From: SVFI01 sp045535935
Lineage (GTDB): Bacteria; Bacillota; Clostridia; Lachnospirales; Lachnospiraceae
Direction of reading: 5' to 3'
DNA length: 64,000 bases
Assembly (NCBI GenBank): GCA_045535935.1
Contig: JAZSMO010000032.1
Location: forward strand, 1 to 64,000
Shown here: piece after piece, positions 26,677 to 34,698 of the stretch
Layout of the letters: the number at the start of each line of letters is the position of its first letter
Position numbering within the stretch: the first letter of the stretch is position 1
Notes under the pieces: generated by a model
Told to the model about the DNA's origin: nothing
The model's input: only the letters and a program-made list of their open reading frames with translations
The model's database searches: none
Made by a program: the position numbers and the translations under genes

Positions 26677-27621
26677 ATGATGGAAAAAAAGGCAAAAATA
26701 TATGTAGCGGGTCATCGAGGAATGGTAGGTTCGGCGATTGTCAGGGAATTGCAACGCCAGGGCTATGAAAATATTATTACCCGAACGCATGCAGAACTTG
26801 ATTTGTGTAGACAGGATCAGGTGGAAAAGTTTTTTGAAAAAGAGAAGCCGGAGTATGTATTTTTAGCAGCTGCTAAGGTGGGAGGAATTGTTGCTAATCA
26901 AGAAGCTTTGGCTGACTTTATGTATGAAAATATGATGCTTCAGATGAATGTGATTCATGCAGCGTGGAAAAATGGATGCAAAAAGTTGGAATTTTTGGGG
27001 TCGTCCTGCATTTATCCACGTATGGCACCACAGCCAATGAAAGAAAGTTGTCTTTTGACATCGGAGCTCGAGAAGACCAACGAGGCATATGCACTTGCCA
27101 AGATCTCCGGTTTGAAATATTGTGAATATTTAAATAAGCAATACGGCACAGACTATATCAGTGTGATGCCGACAAATCTGTATGGTCCGAATGATAATTA
27201 TCACCCGACTCACAGCCATGTGTTGCCGGCGTTGATTCGGCGTTTTCATGAAGCAAAGGAGCAAAAACTGCCGTATGTAACTTGTTGGGGAGACGGAAGT
27301 CCGCTTCGTGAATTTTTATATGTGGACGATCTTGCGAATTTGTGTGTGTTCCTTATGAATCATTATAGTGGAGATGAGACGGTTAATGCCGGTAGTGGTA
27401 TAGAACTGTCAATTAGAGAATTGACTGACCTTGTGGCAAAGGTGATTGGCTATGAGGGAGAGATACGTTGGGATACGTCCAAACCAAACGGAACACCTCG
27501 CAAGCTTTTGGATGTTTCGAAGGCTGCAGCGTTAGGATGGTCCTATCAGACAGAATTAGAGGATGGTATTCGATTAGCATATGAAGATTTTCTGAATAAT
27601 CCGATGAGAGCTGAGAGATAG
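26677..27621 (+). CDS. fcl: GDP-L-fucose synthase
   Basis: 314 aa from ATG 26677 (AAGAGGAA upstream; ATG 26653 lacks one). GHRGMVGSAIVREL (NADP site), AAAKVGGIVAN, GSSCIYPRMAPQPM, YALAK (Tyr/Lys), MPTNLYGPNDNYHPTHSHV and SPLREFLYVDDLA are the hallmark sequence of WcaG/Fcl. It epimerises C3/C5 and reduces C4 of GDP-4-keto-6-deoxymannose to GDP-L-fucose. Separated by 54 bases from the ManC-ManA fusion. Confidence 0.96.
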   Translation: MMEKKAKIYVAGHRGMVGSAIVRELQRQGYENIITRTHAELDLCRQDQVEKFFEKEKPEYVFLAAAKVGGIVANQEALADFMYENMMLQMNVIHAAWKNGCKKLEFLGSSCIYPRMAPQPMKESCLLTSELEKTNEAYALAKISGLKYCEYLNKQYGTDYISVMPTNLYGPNDNYHPTHSHVLPALIRRFHEAKEQKLPYVTCWGDGSPLREFLYVDDLANLCVFLMNHYSGDETVNAGSGIELSIRELTDLVAKVIGYEGEIRWDTSKPNGTPRKLLDVSKAAALGWSYQTELEDGIRLAYEDFLNNPMRAER

Positions 27622-27663
27622 ACTTTTCGGTGTAGAAATTAGAAGAGTAATAGGAGTGCTATA

Positions 27664-28512
27664 ATGTCTAAGAAAATTGTCATCATAGGATGCGGCGGAG
27701 TCGGAGCTGCCATCGGTTATTCGATTATGCTTACGGATGAAGCGGAAGAGATCGTGTTTATCGATCCGGCGGTTGACCGGATGCAGGGCGAGATTCTGGA
27801 TATGGATCAGGGCCTTGGTTATATGCGGAATACAAGTGTCCGCGCAGGAGATTATGCGGACTGTGCAGACTGTGATATTATCATTATTACGGCGGGGCGC
27901 AACCGAAAACCGGGAGAGACCAGAAGGGATTTGCTGGAAGGAAATAAGCAAATCATGACCGGGATTTTAGATCAGATCCGCCCGTATTACAAGGACAGTT
28001 TTGTCATTATCATCAGCAATCCGGTAGATGCGTTGACGCAGGTTGCCTACGAGCAGGGATTTATTCCGGCGGACAAGCTTTGCGGAACCGGATGCATTTT
28101 GGATACGTCCAGATGGATTTGCGAACTCGCCAAATACCTGCAGGCAGATAAAAATAAAGTGACCGGATGGGCTGTGGGAGAACACGGATCCGGGCAGTAT
28201 ATGTTGTGGGATTCGGTCATGGTGGACGGCTCTCCGGTGGAAGATTACTGCGCGGCGAACCACATTGCGTGGAATGAGGAAGTGAAAGAGCGTCTGCAGA
28301 AGACGGTCACCGACATGGGAGCGGATATCATCGCGCGCAAAGGAAGAACCCAATACGGGATTGCGGGTTCGACGACTTACCTTGTGAAATGTCTCCTGGG
28401 ACAGGAAAAGACCCCGGTTTCCATCAGTTGTAAGCCGGAGTCCTCGTTATCAGAAATGACCAGTGCAGTGGTGCGCGTGGCCGACTGCAAAATATGGTTT
28501 CAAGGACTTTAG
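27664..28512 (+). CDS. lactate/malate dehydrogenase family protein, short C-terminus
   Basis: 282 aa, some 25-35 shorter than usual. NAD site GCGGVGAAIGYSIM, specificity loop TAGRNRKPGETRRDLL, active-site His in VGEHGSGQY. The residue before KPG is Arg, where malate dehydrogenases have Arg and lactate dehydrogenases Gln, so malate/oxaloacetate is the better guess. The end departs from family pattern after VKCLLGQEKTPVSISC: the final strands and helix are missing or altered (closing AVVRVADCKIWFQGL), so activity is uncertain. Not an obvious polysaccharide gene; AGGAG precedes ATG and it may be co-transcribed with fcl. Confidence 0.8.
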   Translation: MSKKIVIIGCGGVGAAIGYSIMLTDEAEEIVFIDPAVDRMQGEILDMDQGLGYMRNTSVRAGDYADCADCDIIIITAGRNRKPGETRRDLLEGNKQIMTGILDQIRPYYKDSFVIIISNPVDALTQVAYEQGFIPADKLCGTGCILDTSRWICELAKYLQADKNKVTGWAVGEHGSGQYMLWDSVMVDGSPVEDYCAANHIAWNEEVKERLQKTVTDMGADIIARKGRTQYGIAGSTTYLVKCLLGQEKTPVSISCKPESSLSEMTSAVVRVADCKIWFQGL

Positions 28513-28572
28513 GGGACTGAACAACCATTGCTTTTGGGAAAAAGTGGGCACGCAGATGGTGCTGTTGAAAAA

Positions 28573-28581
28573 TGATATACT
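28573..28581 (+). promoter_or_regulatory. extended -10 promoter before secreted SGNH gene
   Basis: TGATATACT, an extended -10 (TGn plus TATACT), lies 40 bases before the ATG at 28621. No convincing -35 is seen at the right distance. It would start a separate transcript for the secreted SGNH protein. Confidence 0.4.
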
Positions 28582-28620
28582 ATTTTAGTTAGTGATTGTT
28601 TGATAGCAGAAGGGAAATGC

Positions 28621-29949
28621 ATGAAAAAATCCGGAAGTAATAAAATTGCATGTTTGGTGTGTGCATTTGCGCTGATTATCGCTGTCACAGCTTTGTGCGC
28701 AAGACCTGTTTATGCTTCTGACGGGGAGGATTGTATCAAAATTCTTCTGGTGGGCAACAGCCTGACCAAGTATGGGGCTCACAAAAAGGGGCGTACGGTG
28801 CAAAGTCATCTGGAACGGATGGCGAAGGCTTCGGGCAAAGATGTTCTGGTGAAAACCATCGCCCACGGCGGAGCAAGACTCAAACAGTACGCCGGAATGA
28901 CCACGTCAAAAAAGAATTATAAAGACGAATTTTTGGATGCTCTCGGCGCCGAAGATTGGGACTATGTCATTTTGCAGGAGTACAGCAAGACGCCGTATCT
29001 GGAGTTTGAACGGGACACGCTTCCGGGACTGACATGGTTGAAGAAACAGATTCAAAAAAGGCGCCCGAAGGCGACGGTGCTTTTATATATGCCTCACGGT
29101 TATCCGTATCGCTATAAAAACGAGGCCGGGGAGAAAATTCTTCTTTCTGCCTACGATATGGAATGCTACACCGGGGCAGCCCATGCAAGACTGAGGGAGC
29201 AGTTCGGAATCGATGTGATTCCGGTCGGAGAGAAGTTTCAGAGAGTTTCCCTGCTTTATCCGGAAATGGAACTTTTGGGAGATGACAGCTGGCATCCGAC
29301 GAAGAAGGGATATTTTCTTGCAGCCGGTTGCATCTATTATGAAATATTCGGGGAGACGCCGAAACTGAAAAAGTCGGTGTACCGCAAGGCGGGACTGAAG
29401 AAAAAAGAGGCGAAAACCCTTATGGCCCTCATGGGGCAGGAGATAGAGTCGCTGACGGTGCAAAAAGATCTCCGGGTGGGCGAAAGCTTTTCTGTGGAGA
29501 TTGACGGCGCAGGCGCAGCGTCTTTGGAATATGTCTCAATGAGTCCGCAGGTTGCGTCCGTGACCGGGGAAGGCGTTGTCACGGCATTGCAAAGAGGTAT
29601 GGCGGTGATTGTGGCGCGGACCCGCGACGGGCAGCAGGCCTATTGCACGGTGTTTGTTGACATGAAAAAGCCTTCCGGTGTGAAGGCGGTAATTTCAAAA
29701 AAATATAAGAAAAAGATGAATGTGCGCATCACATGGAATTATGTGGAAGGAAGTTCCTATCATGTGTATCGTTCTTCTTCGAAAAACGGATATTATAAGT
29801 TTCTTGCCACGGTGGCAGGATGTGAATATACAGACCGGTCCGCCGGAAAAAATAAAACATGGTATTATAAGGTGATTGAGGTGGACGGAGAGACGGCCTG
29901 CGAGCGCAGGGCGTCAAAAGCAGTAAAGGTGGTAGCCGCCAGTTTTTAA
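28621..29949 (+). CDS. secreted SGNH hydrolase with Big_2 and FN3-like domains
   Basis: 442 aa from ATG 28621 (AGAAGGGAAA upstream). Signal peptide about 1-33 (cleavage near RPVYAS). SGNH domain about 40-240: LLVGNSLTKYG (Ser), the ILQEYSKTPY segment, and GDDSWHPTKKGY (Asp/His). Then a Big_2 immunoglobulin-like domain (about 270-350; VASVTGEGVVTALQRG) and an FN3-like domain (about 355-440; YHVYRSSSKNGYYKFLATV). Domain plan is like other surface proteins in this window (42551, 61015). Probably an extracellular esterase attached to the wall through the C-terminal domains. Confidence 0.82.
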   Translation: MKKSGSNKIACLVCAFALIIAVTALCARPVYASDGEDCIKILLVGNSLTKYGAHKKGRTVQSHLERMAKASGKDVLVKTIAHGGARLKQYAGMTTSKKNYKDEFLDALGAEDWDYVILQEYSKTPYLEFERDTLPGLTWLKKQIQKRRPKATVLLYMPHGYPYRYKNEAGEKILLSAYDMECYTGAAHARLREQFGIDVIPVGEKFQRVSLLYPEMELLGDDSWHPTKKGYFLAAGCIYYEIFGETPKLKKSVYRKAGLKKKEAKTLMALMGQEIESLTVQKDLRVGESFSVEIDGAGAASLEYVSMSPQVASVTGEGVVTALQRGMAVIVARTRDGQQAYCTVFVDMKKPSGVKAVISKKYKKKMNVRITWNYVEGSSYHVYRSSSKNGYYKFLATVAGCEYTDRSAGKNKTWYYKVIEVDGETACERRASKAVKVVAASF

Positions 29950-29993
29950 GAATTGGCCCGTTGTTGTATTCTGTCTTGGATGATAGAAAAGTC

Positions 29994-30030
29994 CCGGGAC
30001 TTTGCAAAATTTGCGAAGTTCCGGTTTTTT
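29994..30030 (+). terminator. intrinsic terminator after secreted SGNH gene
   Basis: CCGGGACTT and AAGTTCCGG form a 9-bp stem (one G-T pair); the inner TGCAAAATTTGCG can pair further; six T follow (30025-30030). Located 45 bases after the stop. Confidence 0.85.
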
Positions 30031-30058
30031 CTTGTGGTTGAGCATGCTTCTTCTTGAT

Positions 30059-30293
30059 CGGCGGGGCATATGCGCAAAAAATGGGCTGTGAGACCCCGTT
30101 TTGAAGCTGCGGTCAGGTGTTATGTAAACTGAATGGGCATATAGAAATTTTTTGCTCTCCCAGACCCCGATTTTTTGAAAAAACGGGGCACCGGGAGAAA
30201 CAAATCTCACATATGCCCAATCAATTTACATAACTCGGAATCTGGCACAAAAACGGGGCATAGGAGAGAGAAAAGTTTGCATATGCCCCGCCG
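30059..30293. repeat. 235-bp four-unit imperfect palindrome
   Basis: CGGCGGGGCATATGC (30059-30073) is repeated exactly inverted at 30279-30293. Further in, 30120-30142 and 30211-30233 are inverted copies with 21 of 23 bases matching, and the centre is CCCCG-ATTTTTTG-AAAAAA-CGGGG (30165-30188). Each arm holds two head-to-tail units of the form GGGCATAT...(C)T(C)...GACCCCG-TTTT, so four units are arranged as two direct plus two inverted. It contains no gene. The plan fits a MITE-like or intergenic palindromic element; no flanking target duplication is clear. Confidence 0.85.
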
Positions 30294-30317
30294 GAAACAA
30301 ATGCAAAGGACAAGTCT

Positions 30318-30356
30318 AAGGAACAATCCAAAGGAACAATTCAAAGGAACAATCCA
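30318..30356. repeat. 13-bp tandem repeat, three copies
   Basis: AAGGAACAATCCA, AAGGAACAATTCA, AAGGAACAATCCA in direct tandem, with a degenerate copy on each side (AAAGGACAAGTCT before, AGTGAACTCC after). Too short and without spacers, so not CRISPR. Lies between the palindrome and the amidase promoter; could be a protein-binding array. Confidence 0.8.
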
Positions 30357-30413
30357 AGTGAACTCCAAAACTGTGAAAAAACTGTGTATTACCATATACT
30401 GTACATTGCATTT

Positions 30414-30422
30414 TGGTACAAT
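30414..30422 (+). promoter_or_regulatory. possible extended -10 promoter for amidase gene
   Basis: TGGTACAAT (TGn plus TACAAT) lies 58 bases before the ATG at 30481. The -35 region is not recognisable. The 530-base stretch from 29950 to 30480 otherwise holds the terminator, palindrome and tandem repeat listed separately. Confidence 0.35.
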
Positions 30423-30480
30423 CTGATGTACACTTATAACGGCTATGCACAATATGTGGTAAAAGAGGAGATACTGTCAA

Positions 30481-33400
30481 ATGATGAGAAAAAGACTATA
30501 CAAAGAATTCAAGAGAGGGTTGGCGGTGCTTGCAGCAGCGGTTATGGTTTTACAGTCGCCGCTTGCTTGTGTGAGTACATATGCACAGCAGGGAACACAG
30601 GTTTCTGCAACGGAGGCAGGAATCGGTAGCAGCACGGTTTCCGAAAACGAAGTGATTTCACAGAACGATGCACAGGATATACAAAACCCGGCAGAGGATA
30701 CACAAGCTCCGGGCAGTGCGCAGGAAGATGGCGCAGCGCAGGCAGACCTTCTGCTTGGCTACGTTTATATCGAGCATGCACAAGTAGATGTACAGGCCGG
30801 ATTACAGCAGGAAGAAACCACGCAGAACATCCTGGTTTCCCTCGGAGAAGGAGCCATAGACTGGAAGGAAGCGGAGCTTACGCTTGTACATGAGGAGTCC
30901 GGAGAGGAAACAGTGATTCCTTACGCAGATGCTTCTGAAAATGTGCTTCGATTTGCATTTGAAACCAAAGATATGAAACAGGGCGTTTACCGTGTGGCAA
31001 AAGTGGCATATGCTTATGCGGAAGGTGAAGTAAAAAAAGCCGGAGAAATCGTGTTTGCGGACGTTCCGGATATGGAAAATGTCTGCTTCGGTCTCGGTGT
31101 GGAAAATCCGATTCCGAATTATGAATTTACACAGTATGACGAAAATGCCAATGTAACGTCAGCGGCGGAAGATTTGATTGATGTGGAAGTGGTTCAGTTG
31201 ACCGGCGCAGATGATGGCGCAGAAGCTTCCTCAAAGATTGCGAATGCAGTCAACGTTACCAGAAATAAAAAGAATGCTGACAGCACGGTTGTCATGCTTG
31301 ACCCGGGACACGATGCATCCCATGCGGGAGCCCGTGCCAACGGATTAAAAGAGGAGGCATTAACGCTCAAAGTAGCAAAGTATTGTAGAGATTATCTGGA
31401 AGACAATTATAAAGATGTTGTGGTATACATGACCAGAAGCGGAGAAGCTTGTCCTTATCCGGGAACGTCATCGGGAGATTGTAACGCATCCCGCGTGGAC
31501 GCAGCCAATGCTAAGGGTGCAGATGTGTATGTCAGTTTGCATTTTAACTCGACCGCAGAGGCGGCTACATCAGCCAGTGGTGCGATTGTGTTCTATCCGA
31601 ACAGCAACTACAACAGCGTGGTCGGTGCAGCAGGATCTGAGCTTGCGTCAGCGATTATCGCGCAGCTTGCAAAATTGGGACTGAGAAACGGCGGAATCAG
31701 AATTCGTAATTCAGAGAACAACAGTACCTACGCCGACGGTTCTTTGGCGGATTATTACGGTGTGATTAAGAGAAGTAAATTGCATGGTATCCCGGCGGTT
31801 ATCGTGGAGCATGCGTTTTTGAACAATGCAAGTGATGCGGCGTTTCTTGCAGAGGAGGGGAATCTCAAAAAACTCGGAGAGGCGGACGCCATCGGAATTG
31901 CCAATGCCTATGAATTGACGCCGGGAAAATCGGAGATTACCTCGACGGCAATCAGCGTGACAGATATTGACGGTGCCAACGGAACCTTCAAGATGACGGT
32001 GACGGGAGTAAGCCCGGTGGAACGCGTGGAGACGGTGAAATTTAAAGTGTACCCGACGGCGGACAAAAAGAAGTCCCATATGTACGAGGCAAAACTCACA
32101 GATGAGGCGACGGGAACCTATTCCGTGGTCGGAAACGTGTCGGAACACGGAATGCTGACCGGCGAATACAAAGTGATTGCTTATGCATATACCACAAGCG
32201 GAAAGACAGAACAGCTTCGCTCGGTCCGTTTCGATATGCAGGAGGCAAAGCCGGATGCGAACGGAATGCTTCTCACATGCAAATCAAATTCCAGCGAGAA
32301 AAAAGTGACCATTACCCTGAAGGGCAATGCAAATGCGGCAAAAGTGACATTCAAAGTATACAGTAAGGACGGCGGAAAAGACGATCTTAAGAAATATACG
32401 GCGACCAAAAAGGCCAACGGAGATTGGAAAGCAGTTGTTAAAATCGCCGATCATAAGAGCATGGGTGACTATGTGGTACAGGTGTACTCCAAGAGCCATT
32501 TCGGAACGACGTCCAAGATAAAAACAGGAAGCTTCCATGTTTACGGACCTTCGGTGGAAAAGATCCAGGTTACCAAATTGAATCTGACCAAGGGAACCTT
32601 CCGTGTGATTGCGCGAGGTGTAGATTCCAAGGCCGGTGTGAAAAAAGTAACACTTATTATCAAAAATTCCAAAACACGCAAGACATATGCAACGAAAAAA
32701 GCCAAATCCGGATATTACTACGCAGATATCAACATGAAGGATTTCGGCTACAAATACGGAAAATATAAAATTTATGCGCAGGTAAAAGACGGCAATGGCA
32801 TCGAGGAAAATGTGAAATCCTACACCAAACAGATCACACAGCCGGATCCTGTCTTTACCATGAAGGTGAAGAGTAAACAGACCAAAATTTCCATGAAAGC
32901 ATCCAAGCTTGGTATATCTGCCAATGTAAAGGGGGTTCGCTTCAAGGTTTATCATTCTTCGAAGCCGTCTAAGAAAAAGACCTACGAGGCCAAGAAAAAT
33001 GCGAGCGGCTCTTACAGTGCGACGATGGATATTTCCGATTTCGGAAAGAGCGGCGATTACAAAATAATCACCTATGTAAAAGGTGCCAACGGCAAATTCA
33101 AAAAGGTCGGAACCACGCAGACCGTGAACGTGGCTGATATAGCCGGCGGTAAGGTTACCACCAAGAAAAAGACAAGCAGTTCCATGTATTTGGCGGTTTC
33201 CGAGATCGCCTATAAAGGAAAGATCGACAAGGTGCAGGTAAAGATCTGGCCGACGAGCAATAAAAAAGCGAAATACACGTATACGGCTAAGAAGCGCTCC
33301 AACGGATCCTACCGTGCGACGGTCAATTCCAATAAGCATAAAGGCATCGGCGGTGAATATTCTTACCAGATCATTGTGACGGCAAAGAACGGAATTAAAA

Positions 33401-33981
33401 AGACACTGCTTAAGGGTAAAGTTACCCTCGGAGAATCCACGCCGGATACCGAAGGACTCTATGAAATTACCGGAGCTTCCAATGTGACGGTGAGCCAGAT
33501 GGTTGCATACTATAAGGCAAACGCCTCCTATCCGGAATTTTACGCAAATACAGATGCCTCGACCTTGAAGAAATTCTGCCAGCTCTATTATGACGAGTGT
33601 GAGGCGGAAGGAATTCGCGCAGAAGTGGCGTTTGCGCAGGCTATGAAGGAGACAAATTTCCTGCGCTACGGCGGTGACGTGGATATTTCGCAGTTTAATT
33701 TTGCAGGAATCGGAGCTACCGGCGGCGGTGCCAAAGGCAATTCCTTTTCGTCCGTAAAGATCGGAATCCGTGCGCAGGTACAGCATTTGAAAGCTTATGC
33801 CAACAGCGAATCGTTAAAGCAGGCGGTGGCAGATCCGCGCTTTCAGTATGTGGAAAGAGGATGCGCACCTTATGTGGAGTGGCTCGGTATCAAGACCAAT
33901 CCATACGGAAAGGGTTGGGCGACAGATCCGACTTACGGAAGCTCATTGCGACAGATGATAGAAACACTTTTGACGTATTAA
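30481..33981 (+). CDS. secreted N-acetylmuramoyl-L-alanine amidase with GBS_Bsp-like repeats and C-terminal glucosaminidase
   Basis: 1166 aa. Signal peptide about 1-36; Gln/Ser/Glu-rich linker 37-90; a beta domain 90-220. Amidase_3 about 268-475: DPGHD (His277), a zinc Glu in LKEEAL, SLHFN (His354), catalytic Glu443 in VEHAFLNN. Residues 480-1000 hold five to six Lys-rich beta repeats of about 90 aa (VKFKVYPTADKKKSHMYEA, VTFKVYSKDGGKDDLKKY, VQVKIWPTSNKKAKYTY), as in GBS_Bsp-like domains. Residues 1005-1166 are a glucosaminidase-type lysozyme domain (VAFAQAMKETNFLRYGG with the likely catalytic Glu). Two muralytic activities on one wall protein imply cell separation or wall turnover. GAGGAG is 10 bases before the ATG. 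Confidence 0.9.
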   Translation: MMRKRLYKEFKRGLAVLAAAVMVLQSPLACVSTYAQQGTQVSATEAGIGSSTVSENEVISQNDAQDIQNPAEDTQAPGSAQEDGAAQADLLLGYVYIEHAQVDVQAGLQQEETTQNILVSLGEGAIDWKEAELTLVHEESGEETVIPYADASENVLRFAFETKDMKQGVYRVAKVAYAYAEGEVKKAGEIVFADVPDMENVCFGLGVENPIPNYEFTQYDENANVTSAAEDLIDVEVVQLTGADDGAEASSKIANAVNVTRNKKNADSTVVMLDPGHDASHAGARANGLKEEALTLKVAKYCRDYLEDNYKDVVVYMTRSGEACPYPGTSSGDCNASRVDAANAKGADVYVSLHFNSTAEAATSASGAIVFYPNSNYNSVVGAAGSELASAIIAQLAKLGLRNGGIRIRNSENNSTYADGSLADYYGVIKRSKLHGIPAVIVEHAFLNNASDAAFLAEEGNLKKLGEADAIGIANAYELTPGKSEITSTAISVTDIDGANGTFKMTVTGVSPVERVETVKFKVYPTADKKKSHMYEAKLTDEATGTYSVVGNVSEHGMLTGEYKVIAYAYTTSGKTEQLRSVRFDMQEAKPDANGMLLTCKSNSSEKKVTITLKGNANAAKVTFKVYSKDGGKDDLKKYTATKKANGDWKAVVKIADHKSMGDYVVQVYSKSHFGTTSKIKTGSFHVYGPSVEKIQVTKLNLTKGTFRVIARGVDSKAGVKKVTLIIKNSKTRKTYATKKAKSGYYYADINMKDFGYKYGKYKIYAQVKDGNGIEENVKSYTKQITQPDPVFTMKVKSKQTKISMKASKLGISANVKGVRFKVYHSSKPSKKKTYEAKKNASGSYSATMDISDFGKSGDYKIITYVKGANGKFKKVGTTQTVNVADIAGGKVTTKKKTSSSMYLAVSEIAYKGKIDKVQVKIWPTSNKKAKYTYTAKKRSNGSYRATVNSNKHKGIGGEYSYQIIVTAKNGIKKTLLKGKVTLGESTPDTEGLYEITGASNVTVSQMVAYYKANASYPEFYANTDASTLKKFCQLYYDECEAEGIRAEVAFAQAMKETNFLRYGGDVDISQFNFAGIGATGGGAKGNSFSSVKIGIRAQVQHLKAYANSESLKQAVADPRFQYVERGCAPYVEWLGIKTNPYGKGWATDPTYGSSLRQMIETLLTY

Positions 33982-34009
33982 AAGTGTGTGAGCTGTCAGA
34001 ATAAATATA

Positions 34010-34038
34010 TTGACGAAAAGCTACTGATTTCTTATACT
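34010..34038 (+). promoter_or_regulatory. sigma-A promoter for the rfbC operon
   Basis: TTGACG (34010-34015), 17 bases, TATACT (34033-34038): near consensus. Predicted start near 34045, about 15 bases before the hairpin at 34060, so the hairpin would be at the very 5' end of the rfbC mRNA. Confidence 0.78.
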
Positions 34039-34059
34039 GAAAATGGTAGTAAAAACGAT

Positions 34060-34097
34060 AAAGCATACAATATTTTGTATGCTTTTGGTTTGTTTTT
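34060..34097 (+). terminator. terminator-like hairpin in the rfbC leader
   Basis: AAAGCATAC and GTATGCTTT form a 9-bp perfect stem with an 8-base loop, followed by the U-rich TGGTTTGTTTTT. It could end transcription from the amidase gene, but it also lies downstream of the promoter at 34010-34038, so initiating polymerase must pass it before rfbC. That arrangement suggests attenuation or processive antitermination. Confidence 0.75.
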
Positions 34098-34124
34098 AAA
34101 TATATATAGAATCGAGGAAATATT

Positions 34125-34697
34125 ATGGGAAAGATTACAGTAGAGACATGTCATATCGAGGGACTTAAGGTGATTACACCGACTGTGTTCGGAGACGCCA
34201 GAGGATATTTCATGGAGACATACAATTATAACGATTTCAAGGAGGCCGGAATCGATCACAAATTTGTGCAGGACAATCAGTCGGCTTCCAAAAAAGGAGT
34301 GCTCAGAGGACTTCATTTTCAGATCAACTATCCGCAGGACAAGCTGGTGCGTGTAGTCAGCGGAGAGGTTTATGATGTGGCAGTGGACCTTCGCGAGGGT
34401 TCACCGACGTTCGGACAGTGGTATGGCGTACTGCTTTCTGCGGAAAATAAAAAACAGTTCTTTATCCCGAAAAATTTCGCACACGGATTCGTAGTACTTT
34501 CAGAGTATGCAGAGTTTGCTTACAAATGCACGGATTTTTATCATGCGAACGATGAGGGCGGACTTCTGTGGTCGGATCCGGAGATCGGTGTGGAATGGCC
34601 GCTTCCGGAAGGAATGATCAAAGAAGATTTGATTTTGTCAGATAAGGACATGAAGTGGAGCGGTATTTCGCAGTACCGCAAGGACAGAGGCTTATAA
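34125..34697 (+). CDS. rfbC: dTDP-4-dehydrorhamnose 3,5-epimerase
   Basis: 190 aa, single cupin domain. Core sequences: GDARGYFMETYNYNDF, QDNQSASKKGVLRGLHFQ (catalytic His), SGEVYDVAVDLREGSPTFGQW, FIPKNFAHGFVVLSE (Tyr-region equivalents). Epimerises C3 and C5 of dTDP-4-keto-6-deoxyglucose on the way to dTDP-L-rhamnose. RfbA, RfbB and RfbD are not in the window and must lie elsewhere. First gene after the promoter/leader hairpin; the next gene starts one base after the stop. Confidence 0.95.
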   Translation: MGKITVETCHIEGLKVITPTVFGDARGYFMETYNYNDFKEAGIDHKFVQDNQSASKKGVLRGLHFQINYPQDKLVRVVSGEVYDVAVDLREGSPTFGQWYGVLLSAENKKQFFIPKNFAHGFVVLSEYAEFAYKCTDFYHANDEGGLLWSDPEIGVEWPLPEGMIKEDLILSDKDMKWSGISQYRKDRGL

Positions 34698-34698
34698 A

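Noticed and set aside
30318..30356. CRISPR array
   Set aside because: Repeats are 13 bases and directly adjacent, with no spacers and no cas genes.
30175..30426. Short open frame across the palindrome and tandem repeat
   Set aside because: Its sequence is only the translated repeats; no ribosome site.
32284..33786. 500-codon open frame on the minus strand opposite the amidase gene
   Set aside because: It lies wholly against the repeat region, has no ribosome site or domain, and arises from the Lys/Thr-rich codon pattern of the true gene.
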